5,027 nt of DNA from Bacteroidales bacterium UBA6401 (GCA_002438635.1 DJPX01000035.1:1-5027), one strand, 5' to 3'. Shown: positions 1 through 5,027, counted from the first letter of the stretch. Numbers and translations are program-made. The notes: a model not told the origin generated them from the sequence alone.

Positions 1-507
1 ATGAAAGAGGAGGAGTATAACGAACCTTACAGCAATAATCTGCATTTTCTCTTTATAGAACTTCCACGTTTTAACAAAGTGCTTCAGAATCTATCCGATG
101 AATCTGAGAAGTGGGCTTATCTGTTTCAGAACTTATCTCGGCTGAAAGATATCCCGGTTGAGTTCGATGAAAACTATTTCACAGATTTGTTCTTAACCGC
201 TAAAATCGCTAACTTCACACCCGACGAAAAAGAAAAATACACGGAGGACCAAAAGATGATTTACGATTATCAGAACTGTATAGATTATGCTGTAGAACAA
301 GCAGTAGAAAAAGCGGTGAAGAAAGCTGCGAAAGAGAATCTCGCAAAAGGACTTGCTGAAGGTGAAGCTAAAGGTAGAGCTGAAGGAAAAATTGAAGGAA
401 AAACTGAAATTGCTTTAGCCATGCTTAAAAATCACGTTCCTATTGAGCAGATTTCCCTCTATACAGGGATGTCCGAAAGCGAAATAAACAAACTTCTTAC
501 TCGCTAA
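1..507 (+). CDS. Rpn-family recombination-promoting nuclease / putative transposase, C-terminal part (probably 5'-partial)
   Basis: The 168 residues read as the C-terminal half of the Rpn / PD-(D/E)XK nuclease 'transposase' family. Seen: an IELPRFNK motif near residues 19-26, a KWAYLFQNL-type segment near 37-45, IANFTPDEKEKY near 69-80, a charged helix with four-residue repeats (about 114-137), and a C-terminal helix-turn-helix-like tail (IEQISLYTGMSESEINKLL). Full-length Bacteroidota members are, from memory, about 280-310 residues, with the nuclease core before the IELP motif; that core is absent here. The ATG at base 1 is therefore probably an internal methionine of a longer gene starting upstream, although a truncated gene beginning there cannot be excluded. 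Family role: DNA cleavage promoting RecA-independent recombination; E. coli members also act in phage defence. The gene converges on groL, with a shared terminator between them. The last Arg codon and the TAA lie inside copy 2 of a 26-bp direct repeat. Confidence 0.8.
   Translation: MKEEEYNEPYSNNLHFLFIELPRFNKVLQNLSDESEKWAYLFQNLSRLKDIPVEFDENYFTDLFLTAKIANFTPDEKEKYTEDQKMIYDYQNCIDYAVEQAVEKAVKKAAKENLAKGLAEGEAKGRAEGKIEGKTEIALAMLKNHVPIEQISLYTGMSESEINKLLTR
206..231 (+). repeat. Direct repeat, copy 1 (26 bp, inside the Rpn gene)
   Basis: The sequence beginning TCGCTAACTTCACACCCGAC and continuing GAAAAA is identical base for base at 501-526, offset by 295 bp. Here it is read in frame as part of IANFTPDEK, a conserved-looking stretch of the family, so this is likely the original copy. 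Confidence 0.95.
243..247 (+). promoter_or_regulatory. Shine-Dalgarno-like GGAGG inside the Rpn gene
   Basis: GGAGG is followed 8 nt later by the in-frame ATG at 256. The groS, groL and glyA starts in this window show no such element, so this is the only well-placed Shine-Dalgarno-like motif before a plausible start. It lies within coding sequence and could be coincidental. Confidence 0.3.
256..507 (+). CDS. Possible internal short product of the Rpn gene (RpnS-like, 83 aa)
   Basis: An in-frame ATG at 256 has GGAGG at 243-247, 8 nt upstream, and an A-rich stretch (ccaaaag) directly before it. Translation from it would give 83 residues: a helical lead (MIYDYQNCIDYAVEQ), the charged four-residue repeats and the C-terminal tail. 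Established for E. coli: rpn genes are genes-within-genes, in which a separately translated C-terminal product (RpnS) binds and blocks the full-length toxic nuclease (RpnL), with four-residue repeats in the dimerising helix. Inference: the same arrangement here. Caution: Bacteroidota ribosomes make little use of Shine-Dalgarno pairing, and the GGAGG also encodes part of T-E-D, so the site may be chance. Confidence 0.35.
   Translation: MIYDYQNCIDYAVEQAVEKAVKKAAKENLAKGLAEGEAKGRAEGKIEGKTEIALAMLKNHVPIEQISLYTGMSESEINKLLTR
340..411 (+). repeat. Imperfect 12-bp tandem repeat encoding four-residue units (x-A/I-K/E-G)
   Basis: Six consecutive 12-bp units encode LAKG, LAEG, EAKG, RAEG, KIEG and KTEI (residues 114-137). 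The units share an Ala/Ile-Lys/Glu-Gly core (GCN AAA/GAA GGN) but differ at many bases, so this is an old or selected repeat rather than a fresh expansion. Similar repeats of variable number are typical of the C-terminal helix of Rpn proteins, where they lie at the dimer interface of the short form. Confidence 0.75.
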
Positions 508-526
508 CTTCACACCCGACGAAAAA
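501..526 (+). repeat. Direct repeat, copy 2 (26 bp, spanning the Rpn stop codon)
   Basis: This is an exact copy of 206-231. It begins on the last base of an ACT codon and supplies the final Arg codon (CGC) and the TAA stop of the Rpn gene, read in a different phase from copy 1. In the phase of copy 1 it still reads ANFTPDEK and stays open to a TAA at 614-616. It was probably placed here by duplication or recombination with a related gene. Confidence 0.95.
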
Positions 527-586
527 AAAGTTAATACTCATCATTATTTCTCAAGCAATAAAGGGAATTCCTACAACAAAACATAT

Positions 587-642
587 ATAAATAAAATAAC
601 TGCGAACCTATCATAAAGGAGGTCCGCAGTTATTTTATTTAT
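587..642. terminator. Bidirectional intrinsic terminator between the Rpn gene and groL
   Basis: Arms 587-604 and 625-642 are perfectly complementary over 18 bp (GC core CTGCG/CGCAG, then an A/T stem), with a 20-nt loop that can add ACC/GGT pairing. On the minus strand the U-rich run (ttattttatttatatatgtttt) follows the GC core, which suits termination of groL, whose stop is only 14 bp away. On the plus strand the core is followed by ttattttattt, so it can also end the Rpn transcript. Convergent genes sharing one hairpin are a common arrangement. Confidence 0.85.
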
Positions 643-655
643 GTGCAATCTGGGA

Positions 656-2278
656 TTACATCATTCCACCTTGAGGCATGGCCGGAGCAGCCGGTTGTGG
701 CTCTGGAATATCAACTATTCCACATTCTGTGGTTAGGAACATTCCTGCAACTGATGCCGCATTTTCAAGAGCGACACGAGCGACCTTAGTAGGATCAATT
801 ACGCCAGCATCGTACATATTTACGAATTCATTAGTGCGAGCATTGTATCCATAATCACCCTTTCCTTCCTTAATCTTCTGGATAATAACGCTACCATCTA
901 CACCAGCGTTCTGAGCGATCTGACGAAGTGGCTCCTCAATAGCCCTTGCAACAATGTGAATACCAGTGGTTTCATCTTCATTATCACCCTTCAAATTCTC
1001 AAGAGCGGAAATAGCCCTGATATAAGCTACGCCACCACCTGGAAGATAACCTTCCTCAACTGCAGCACGAGTAGCGTTAAGAGCATCTTCTACCCTGTCT
1101 TTCTTTTCTTTCATCTCTACCTCGGTGGTAGCACCTACATAAAGCACTGCAACACCGCCTGCGAGTTTTCCAAGACGCTCTTTCAGTTTCTCTTTATCGT
1201 ATTCGCTAGTTGCCACATCAATCTGAGAACGGATAAGTTTAACTCGATCTTCTATATCTTCCTTCTTACCTGCGCCACCTACAATCGTGGTGTTTTCCTT
1301 AGTAATAGTAACCTTCTCAGCCTTACCGAGCATATCTGGAGTGGTATTTTCAAGAGTAAATCCTCTCTCTTCGCTCACCACTACCGCACCTGTAAGAGTA
1401 GCGATATCTTGTAGCATCTCTTTACGACGATCTCCAAACCCTGGAGCCTTAACAGCAGCTACCTTCAATGCACCACGAAGACGATTAACTACAAGTGTAG
1501 TCAAAGCTTCACCATCCACATCTTCAGCGATAATAAGCAATTCCTTGCCATCACGAGCGATAGGCTCAAGAATAGGAAGAAGGTCTTTCATAGAACTTAT
1601 CTTCCTGTCTGTTATAAGGATAAGTGGGTTATTAAGTTCTGCTTCCATCTTATCTGAATTAGTCATAAAGTAAGGAGAGATATACCCACGATCGAACTGC
1701 ATACCTTCTACGACTTTCACTTCCGTATCAGTACCCTTAGCCTCTTCGACAGTAATTACACCATCTTTCTTAACCTTAGACATAGCATCGGCAATAAGTT
1801 TTCCAATGTACGCATCGTTATTGGCAGAGATAGTACCGACCTGCTCTACTTTTGAAAAATCGTCACCAACTTCGTGGCTACGATTACGAAGGTCGTCAAC
1901 TACAGCAGCAACAGCTTTATCAATACCACGCTTTAGATCAAGAGGGTTAGCACCTGCTGTTACATTCTTGATACCCACATTTATAATAGCTTGAGCCAAT
2001 ACGGTAGCGGTAGTGGTACCATCACCAGCCTGCTCGTTAGTCTTGGAAGCAACTTCCTTAACCATCTGAGCACCCATATTCTCAAATCTGTCTTCGAGTT
2101 CTATTTCTTTAGCTACAGTGACACCATCCTTAGTAACCTGAGGAGCACCATATTTTTTATCAATCACAACATTACGTCCTTTCGGGCCAAGTGTGACTTT
2201 TACTGCATTTGCAAGCGCATCGACGCCGTTCTTCATATTAGAACGAACATCAACATCAAATTTAATTTCCTTTGCCAT
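656..2278 (-). CDS. groL: Chaperonin GroEL (Cpn60, 60 kDa chaperonin)
   Basis: Cytoplasmic ATP-driven chaperonin that, with GroES, encloses and folds non-native proteins in a double seven-membered ring. The 540 residues are full length (E. coli has 548). Seen: MAKEIKF start; equatorial VTLGPKGRNV (28-37); the ATP-binding motif GDGTTTATVL (85-94) with Asp86; an apical domain with EGMQFDRGYISPYF (191-204); the ATPase Asp398 in RVEDAL; the chaperonin signature AAVEEGYLPGGG (405-416); and a C-terminal Gly-Met tail (PQGGMM), the flexible segment projecting into the cavity. It begins five bases after the groS stop on the same strand, giving the standard groS-groL operon. The ATG is fixed by the family N-terminus; no Shine-Dalgarno is present, as is usual in this phylum. 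It ends at the hairpin at 587-642. No frameshift or missing key residue was seen. Confidence 0.99.
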   Translation of the reverse strand: MAKEIKFDVDVRSNMKNGVDALANAVKVTLGPKGRNVVIDKKYGAPQVTKDGVTVAKEIELEDRFENMGAQMVKEVASKTNEQAGDGTTTATVLAQAIINVGIKNVTAGANPLDLKRGIDKAVAAVVDDLRNRSHEVGDDFSKVEQVGTISANNDAYIGKLIADAMSKVKKDGVITVEEAKGTDTEVKVVEGMQFDRGYISPYFMTNSDKMEAELNNPLILITDRKISSMKDLLPILEPIARDGKELLIIAEDVDGEALTTLVVNRLRGALKVAAVKAPGFGDRRKEMLQDIATLTGAVVVSEERGFTLENTTPDMLGKAEKVTITKENTTIVGGAGKKEDIEDRVKLIRSQIDVATSEYDKEKLKERLGKLAGGVAVLYVGATTEVEMKEKKDRVEDALNATRAAVEEGYLPGGGVAYIRAISALENLKGDNEDETTGIHIVARAIEEPLRQIAQNAGVDGSVIIQKIKEGKGDYGYNARTNEFVNMYDAGVIDPTKVARVALENAASVAGMFLTTECGIVDIPEPQPAAPAMPQGGMM

Positions 2279-2283
2279 AATAA

Positions 2284-2553
2284 TTACAGAATAGCTAAAA
2301 TGTCAGACTGTTTAACAACAAGATACTTCTTGTTATCCGCAGATGTTACTTCGGTACCTGCGTACTTTCCATAGATTACAACATCACCTACAGAAACCTC
2401 CATAGGTTCGTCTTTAGTTCCGGGGCCAACGGCTACAACCGTGCCTTCTTGTGGTTTTTCTTGTGCTGAATCTGGAATATAAATGCCAGAAACCGTCTTT
2501 GTTTGAGCCTCCTTAGGCTCAATGAGGACTCTATTTGCTAACGGTCTAATCAT
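2284..2553 (-). CDS. groS: Co-chaperonin GroES (Cpn10, 10 kDa chaperonin)
   Basis: Heptameric lid that binds the ATP-bound GroEL ring and closes the folding chamber. At 89 residues it is near the usual length for the family in Bacteroidota (E. coli 97). Seen: the N-terminal signature IRPLANRVLIE (2-12); a mobile loop (about 16-33) with the hydrophobic GroEL-contact segment GIYIP (23-27); the EGTVVAVGPGTKDE strand and turn; VGDVVIYGKYAGTEV (55-69); and the C-terminal YLVVKQSDILAIL strand. First gene of the groS-groL unit, 79 bp downstream of the RNA methyltransferase stop. A promoter and an overlapping palindrome lie in that gap, so it is likely transcribed from its own regulated promoter, with possible read-through from upstream. 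The leader before the ATG is A/T-rich without a Shine-Dalgarno. Confidence 0.98.
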   Translation of the reverse strand: MIRPLANRVLIEPKEAQTKTVSGIYIPDSAQEKPQEGTVVAVGPGTKDEPMEVSVGDVVIYGKYAGTEVTSADNKKYLVVKQSDILAIL

Positions 2554-2599
2554 AATTCTATACTAATTTTATATATTTTCTTTTACCTTGCGGCACGAG

Positions 2600-2629
2600 A
2601 AAAAATACAATGTCCATACCATTGACAAA
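2600..2629 (-). promoter_or_regulatory. Candidate groSL promoter (Bacteroidota -33/-7 type)
   Basis: On the minus strand TTTG (2629-2626) is followed after 18 nt by TATTTTTT (2607-2600), which matches the Bacteroides -7 consensus TAnnTTTG except at the last base. Expected spacing is about 19-21 nt, so the fit is fair rather than perfect. It would give a leader of about 40 nt before groS. Confidence 0.5.
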
Positions 2630-2635
2630 ATGTCA
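2623..2635. promoter_or_regulatory. Palindrome TGACA-AAA-TGTCA over the groSL promoter (candidate operator)
   Basis: Five-base arms TGACA and TGTCA separated by three bases overlap the proposed -33 box and the stop codon of the methyltransferase gene. A related half-site, TGGACA on the minus strand (2617-2612), follows 5 nt after the palindrome. The place and symmetry suit a dimeric regulator of the chaperonin operon. It is not the CIRCE element (TTAGCACTC-N9-GAGTGCTAA) bound by HrcA. No regulator can be named. Confidence 0.4.
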
Positions 2636-3163
2636 TTTTCCAAAACGAGCTTGCCATAAAACAATCCCCACCGTTACACTTATATTTAATGAATGCTTGG
2701 TACCGAACTGTGGAATTTCCAAAGTATAATTCGACTCATTAACAACTTCTTGCTGAACCCCATCAACTTCATTACCAAAAACAAAAGCATACTTTTTCCC
2801 ATCCTCGTGATGAAAATCTTCGAGGGAAACGGAATTGATCGTCTGCTCAATGGAAATGACCTCATACCCTTCTTTTTTCAATTCTGAAATAGCATCCAAA
2901 GTGGATTCATAGTGTTTCCATGGTACACTATCCTCTGCCCCTAAAGCCGATTTATGAATTTCAGCACTTGGAGGACAAGCACATATACCACAAAGAACAA
3001 CCTTATCTACCTTAAAAGCATCTGAAGTTCTAAAGGCACTTCCTATATTATGCGAACTACGCACATTATCCAAAACTACTACTAGTCCCGAATTAGGCAA
3101 AGATTTATACTCGGATGCACTCACACGTCCAAGTTCACTATTCAATAGTTTACGATCCTTCAT
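2633..3163 (-). CDS. SpoU/TrmH-family (SPOUT) RNA 2'-O-methyltransferase
   Basis: S-adenosylmethionine-dependent methylation of the ribose 2'-OH in tRNA or rRNA is the family activity; the exact target cannot be told from sequence. The 176 residues form a catalytic SPOUT domain with little else, about the length of minimal TrmH/TrmL-type enzymes. Seen: motif 1 LDNVRSSHNIGSAFRTSDAF (31-50) with Asn39 and the conserved Arg45; motif 2 YAFVFGNEVDGV (125-136) with Gly130, Asn131, Glu132; and motif 3 LEIPQFGTKHSLNISVTVGI (148-167), which forms part of the trefoil knot and cofactor pocket. There is no obvious N-terminal RNA-binding domain of the RlmB or TsnR kind, only about 28 residues before motif 1. 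It lies upstream of groS on the same strand and diverges from glyA. Its stop overlaps the candidate groSL operator. I saw no good promoter; TGTTTTTG (3208-3201, minus) is a weak -7 candidate. Confidence 0.9.
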   Translation of the reverse strand: MKDRKLLNSELGRVSASEYKSLPNSGLVVVLDNVRSSHNIGSAFRTSDAFKVDKVVLCGICACPPSAEIHKSALGAEDSVPWKHYESTLDAISELKKEGYEVISIEQTINSVSLEDFHHEDGKKYAFVFGNEVDGVQQEVVNESNYTLEIPQFGTKHSLNISVTVGIVLWQARFGK

Positions 3164-3268
3164 TTCTATATTTTTCTATCTAAAAAAGACTTACTATCAG
3201 CAAAAACACACTCATTATTATATATTTCGCATTGGTGTTTATTTCTCGAAAATCTATACTGATTTGAT

Positions 3269-3290
3269 GCGACTTACTATTTCAAGTCGC
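3269..3290. repeat. Inverted repeat GCGACTT-N8-AAGTCGC upstream of glyA
   Basis: Perfect 7-bp arms (3269-3275 and 3284-3290) flank the 8-bp spacer actatttc. It lies about 32 bp upstream of the glyA -7 box in a divergent intergenic region and is not followed by a T-run on either strand, so an operator fits better than a terminator. No regulator is recognised. Confidence 0.45.
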
Positions 3291-3322
3291 TAAATATAAA
3301 AACAAAATTAACGATTTTTATG

Positions 3323-3330
3323 TACATTTG
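3323..3330 (+). promoter_or_regulatory. glyA promoter -7 box TACATTTG
   Basis: An exact match to the Bacteroides -7 consensus TAnnTTTG, 20 bp before the glyA ATG, which would give a short leader of roughly 10-15 nt. The expected TTTG -33 box is not present 19-21 bp upstream (the region is A-rich), so the promoter may be weak or activator-dependent. Confidence 0.55.
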
Positions 3331-3350
3331 TAATTGTAACACTATCCTAT

Positions 3351-4685
3351 ATGAAACGAGATAAACAAATATTCGACCTGATCGATTGCGAAAAAAAGCG
3401 CCAAATGGAAGGCCTTGAATTAATAGCTTCAGAAAACTATGTGACAGACGAAGTTCTTCAAGCTATGGGTTCGGTATGCACCAATAAATACGCGGAAGGC
3501 TATCCCGGCAGACGATACTATGGCGGTTGTGAGGTCGTGGATAAAATAGAACAATTGGCAATAGACCGGCTCAAAGCCCTTTACGGAGCATGCTGGGCCA
3601 ATGTTCAACCTCATTCAGGGGCACAGGCCAATATGGCTGTTACTATGGCTGTTTTAAAACCTGGTGATAGTTTTATGGGGCTGGACCTTAGTATGGGCGG
3701 ACACCTTACGCATGGCTCGCCCGTAAATATATCTGGCATTCTATATAAAGCTATCCCTTATGGCTTGGACAAAACGACAGGGCGTATCGATTATGACAAA
3801 ATGGAAGAGACAGCCCTTGCCTGTCATCCTAAACTTATCATAGGAGGTGCATCGGCTTACTCTCGTGAATGGGATTATGAACGAATGAGAGCTATAGCCG
3901 ATGAGGTAGGAGCATTGCTTTGGATAGACATGGCTCATACCGCAGGACTTATAGCTGCAGGATTACTAAAGAATCCATTAAGATATGCCCATATAGTTAC
4001 CTCCACCACACACAAAACCTTAAGAGGTCCTCGCGGTGGAATCATTCTTATGGGCCAAGACTTCCCAGACCCACAAGGCCGCACCACCCCTAAAGGCCAG
4101 ATTAAAATGATGAGTCAAGTCCTTGACAGTTACGTATTCCCTGGCGTTCAAGGCGGACCGCTAGAGCACATAATCGCAGCAAAGGCAGTATCGTTCTATG
4201 AAGCACTGCAGCCAGAATTTGCCCAATATCAGATGCAAGTAATTTCCAATGCCCAAATGATGGCTCACGCATTTATAGATAAAGGTTACAAACTCGTTAG
4301 CAATGGCACAGATAATCACCTAATGCTCATTGATTTGCGCGGGAAATTCAATAATTTATGTGGAAAAGTGGCAGAAAGGGAACTTGGCAGAGCCGATATA
4401 ACAGTAAACAAGAATATGGTTCCGTTCGATTCCCGTAGCGCATTTCTAACTTCAGGATTAAGGATTGGTACTCCAGCAATCACCACTCGCGGATTCAAAG
4501 AAGAGGACATGCTCGAGATTGTAGACCTCATAGACGAGGTTCTATGCTCCGCAGCAAAGTGGCTTGACCCACAAGCAAGTACAAGCGCACTAATAGAAGC
4601 CCCGGAGCACGAGAAAAAATTGGCCGAAATAAAAGAGAAGGTGCACAAACTCACCGAAGGCAAGCCCCTGAATGCCTATCAATAA
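3351..4685 (+). CDS. glyA: Serine hydroxymethyltransferase (GlyA, EC 2.1.2.1)
   Basis: Cytoplasmic pyridoxal-phosphate enzyme that interconverts serine plus tetrahydrofolate with glycine plus 5,10-methylene-tetrahydrofolate, the main source of one-carbon units. Seen: N-terminal ELIASENYVTDEVLQAMGS (23-41); YAEGYPGRRYYGGCE (47-61) with the substrate-site Tyr and Glu61; GGHLTHGSPVN (116-126); WIDMAHTAGL (191-200) with Asp193 for the PLP ring nitrogen; the PLP-lysine motif TSTTHKTLRGPRGG (217-230) with Lys222; FPGVQGGPLEH (263-273); and SGLRIGTPAITTRGF (368-382) with carboxylate-binding Arg371. An insertion after the PLP motif (about 239-258) is usual in Bacteroidota. At 444 residues it is somewhat longer than the roughly 420-430 I expect, mostly through the charged C-terminal tail (about 405-444). 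The ATG gives the family N-terminus; no Shine-Dalgarno. Monocistronic between its own promoter and terminator. Confidence 0.98.
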   Translation: MKRDKQIFDLIDCEKKRQMEGLELIASENYVTDEVLQAMGSVCTNKYAEGYPGRRYYGGCEVVDKIEQLAIDRLKALYGACWANVQPHSGAQANMAVTMAVLKPGDSFMGLDLSMGGHLTHGSPVNISGILYKAIPYGLDKTTGRIDYDKMEETALACHPKLIIGGASAYSREWDYERMRAIADEVGALLWIDMAHTAGLIAAGLLKNPLRYAHIVTSTTHKTLRGPRGGIILMGQDFPDPQGRTTPKGQIKMMSQVLDSYVFPGVQGGPLEHIIAAKAVSFYEALQPEFAQYQMQVISNAQMMAHAFIDKGYKLVSNGTDNHLMLIDLRGKFNNLCGKVAERELGRADITVNKNMVPFDSRSAFLTSGLRIGTPAITTRGFKEEDMLEIVDLIDEVLCSAAKWLDPQASTSALIEAPEHEKKLAEIKEKVHKLTEGKPLNAYQ

Positions 4686-4709
4686 CATCCATTTTCAGAT
4701 ATACAGACG

Positions 4710-4747
4710 ATGTCCCATATGTTGCATTTAAACAACATATGGGACAT
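4710..4747 (+). terminator. Rho-independent terminator-like hairpin after glyA
   Basis: Arms 4710-4724 and 4733-4747 (ATGTCCCATATGTTG / CAACATATGGGACAT) pair perfectly over 15 bp around an 8-nt loop, starting 24 bp after the glyA stop. The downstream sequence tactttatg is only modestly T-rich, so termination may be incomplete. On the other strand the sequence after the hairpin has no T-run. Confidence 0.65.
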
Positions 4748-4857
4748 TACTTTATGCATCGTTCGGCCATACATATATCTCAATTATTATGTCGTTTTCA
4801 TATCACGACTCCATCAAAAATAAATTTATTATATCCTCCTAAATCTGACATAACATA

Positions 4858-5027
4858 CTATTTACTTATCAAAGGACCAAACACGACTTCAAAATCTTCC
4901 ACTTTTGGAAAACTCTCTTCTCTAATTCCCTCTATATCCACACATCCTTTATTTAAAAATTGCGCATAAGCGTTTGAGCCAATAATAAGAGTTGCCAACA
5001 ATAAAATCAATACTTCGTTAAAAATTA
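4858..5027 (-). CDS. Small putative secreted protein, 5'-partial (runs off the window end)
   Basis: On the minus strand an open frame enters at the window edge and ends at TAG (4860-4858), giving 55 complete codons. It starts IFNEVLILLLATLIIGSNAYA, then QFLNKGC: a hydrophobic core followed by A-Y-A before Gln, a convincing signal peptidase I site of the kind common in Bacteroidota (AxAQ). The start codon must lie just outside the window, so the whole precursor is perhaps around 60 residues and the mature part about 34, acidic, with one cysteine (CVDIEGIREESFPKVEDFEV). I do not recognise the family. The same frame continues 19 codons beyond the TAG to a TGA at 4800-4798, so it may instead be a gene cut short by a nonsense mutation. 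It converges on glyA. Confidence 0.5.
   Translation of the reverse strand, partial: IFNEVLILLLATLIIGSNAYAQFLNKGCVDIEGIREESFPKVEDFEVVFGPLISK

Noticed and set aside
564..571. GGAATTCC palindrome in the intergenic region
   Set aside because: Only 8 bp, with no longer symmetry, no second copy and no promoter nearby; likely chance.
1..655. Insertion sequence suggested by the 'transposase' name of the Rpn family
   Set aside because: No terminal inverted repeats or target-site duplication are visible, and Rpn proteins are nucleases rather than proven IS transposases. The 26-bp repeat does not bound an element with its own gene.
615..736. AAGGAGG followed by ATG at 641 with a 31-codon plus-strand frame
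   Set aside because: The Shine-Dalgarno-like motif is 17 nt or more from the ATG and locked in the terminator hairpin, and the frame is antisense to the groL 3' end.
956..1673. Two long open frames (152 and 128 codons) on the plus strand inside groL
   Set aside because: They lie antisense to a highly conserved groL, have no family resemblance or start signals, and are explained by the codon pattern of groL on the other strand.
1806..2374. Further plus-strand frames across groL and groS (62 and 127 codons)
   Set aside because: Antisense shadows of conserved genes; one even spans the groS-groL junction, and their translations have no protein-like features.
2554..2632. CIRCE/HrcA operator for groSL
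   Set aside because: No TTAGCACTC-N9-GAGTGCTAA or close variant occurs between the methyltransferase gene and groS.
2693..2887. 64-codon plus-strand frame inside the RNA methyltransferase gene
   Set aside because: Antisense to clear SPOUT motifs, with no supporting start signal.
3429..4663. Three minus-strand frames inside glyA (61, 65 and 115 codons)
   Set aside because: They oppose the intact, conserved glyA reading frame and show no domain.
4739..4969. 76-codon plus-strand frame after glyA
   Set aside because: It starts within the terminator hairpin, its translation looks random, and it overlaps the more convincing minus-strand signal-peptide frame.

Overview
The window looks like chromosomal DNA of a member of the Bacteroidota, most likely the order Bacteroidales. 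The GroEL, GroES and serine hydroxymethyltransferase sequences have the character of that group. The main genes lack Shine-Dalgarno sequences, having A/T-rich leaders instead, and the promoters that can be recognised are of the Bacteroides TTTG / TAnnTTTG type. Genus cannot be settled by reading alone.

Layout. (1) 1-507, plus strand: the C-terminal half of an Rpn-family (recombination-promoting nuclease, PD-(D/E)XK 'transposase') protein; the nuclease domain would lie upstream of the window. It contains a run of four-residue repeats, a plausible internal translation start at 256, and a 26-bp sequence that recurs exactly across its stop codon. (2) 508-655: short convergent intergenic region with a strong hairpin (587-642) ending groL and probably also the Rpn gene. 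(3) 656-3163, minus strand: a SpoU/TrmH-type RNA methyltransferase gene followed by groS and groL, read right to left. A promoter with an overlapping TGACA-AAA-TGTCA palindrome lies between the methyltransferase gene and groS, so groSL is probably a heat-shock operon with its own control. (4) 3164-3350: divergent intergenic region with a 22-bp inverted repeat and a TACATTTG -7 box just before glyA. (5) 3351-4685, plus strand: glyA, ended by a hairpin with a perfect 15-bp stem (4710-4747). (6) 4748-5027: nothing on the plus strand that I believe; on the minus strand, the 3' end of a small gene whose product starts with a signal-peptide-like segment and runs off the window.

The core genes are housekeeping: GroEL/GroES fold proteins, GlyA makes glycine and one-carbon units, and the methyltransferase modifies RNA. 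The accessory element is the Rpn gene. Rpn genes in E. coli are reported as gene-within-gene toxin-antitoxin and phage-defence systems, and the part visible here has the features expected of the inner antitoxin-like product. The 26-bp repeat, whose second copy supplies the stop codon, offers a way for that part to be lost by recombination. This is the most interesting place in the window, but half the gene is out of view.
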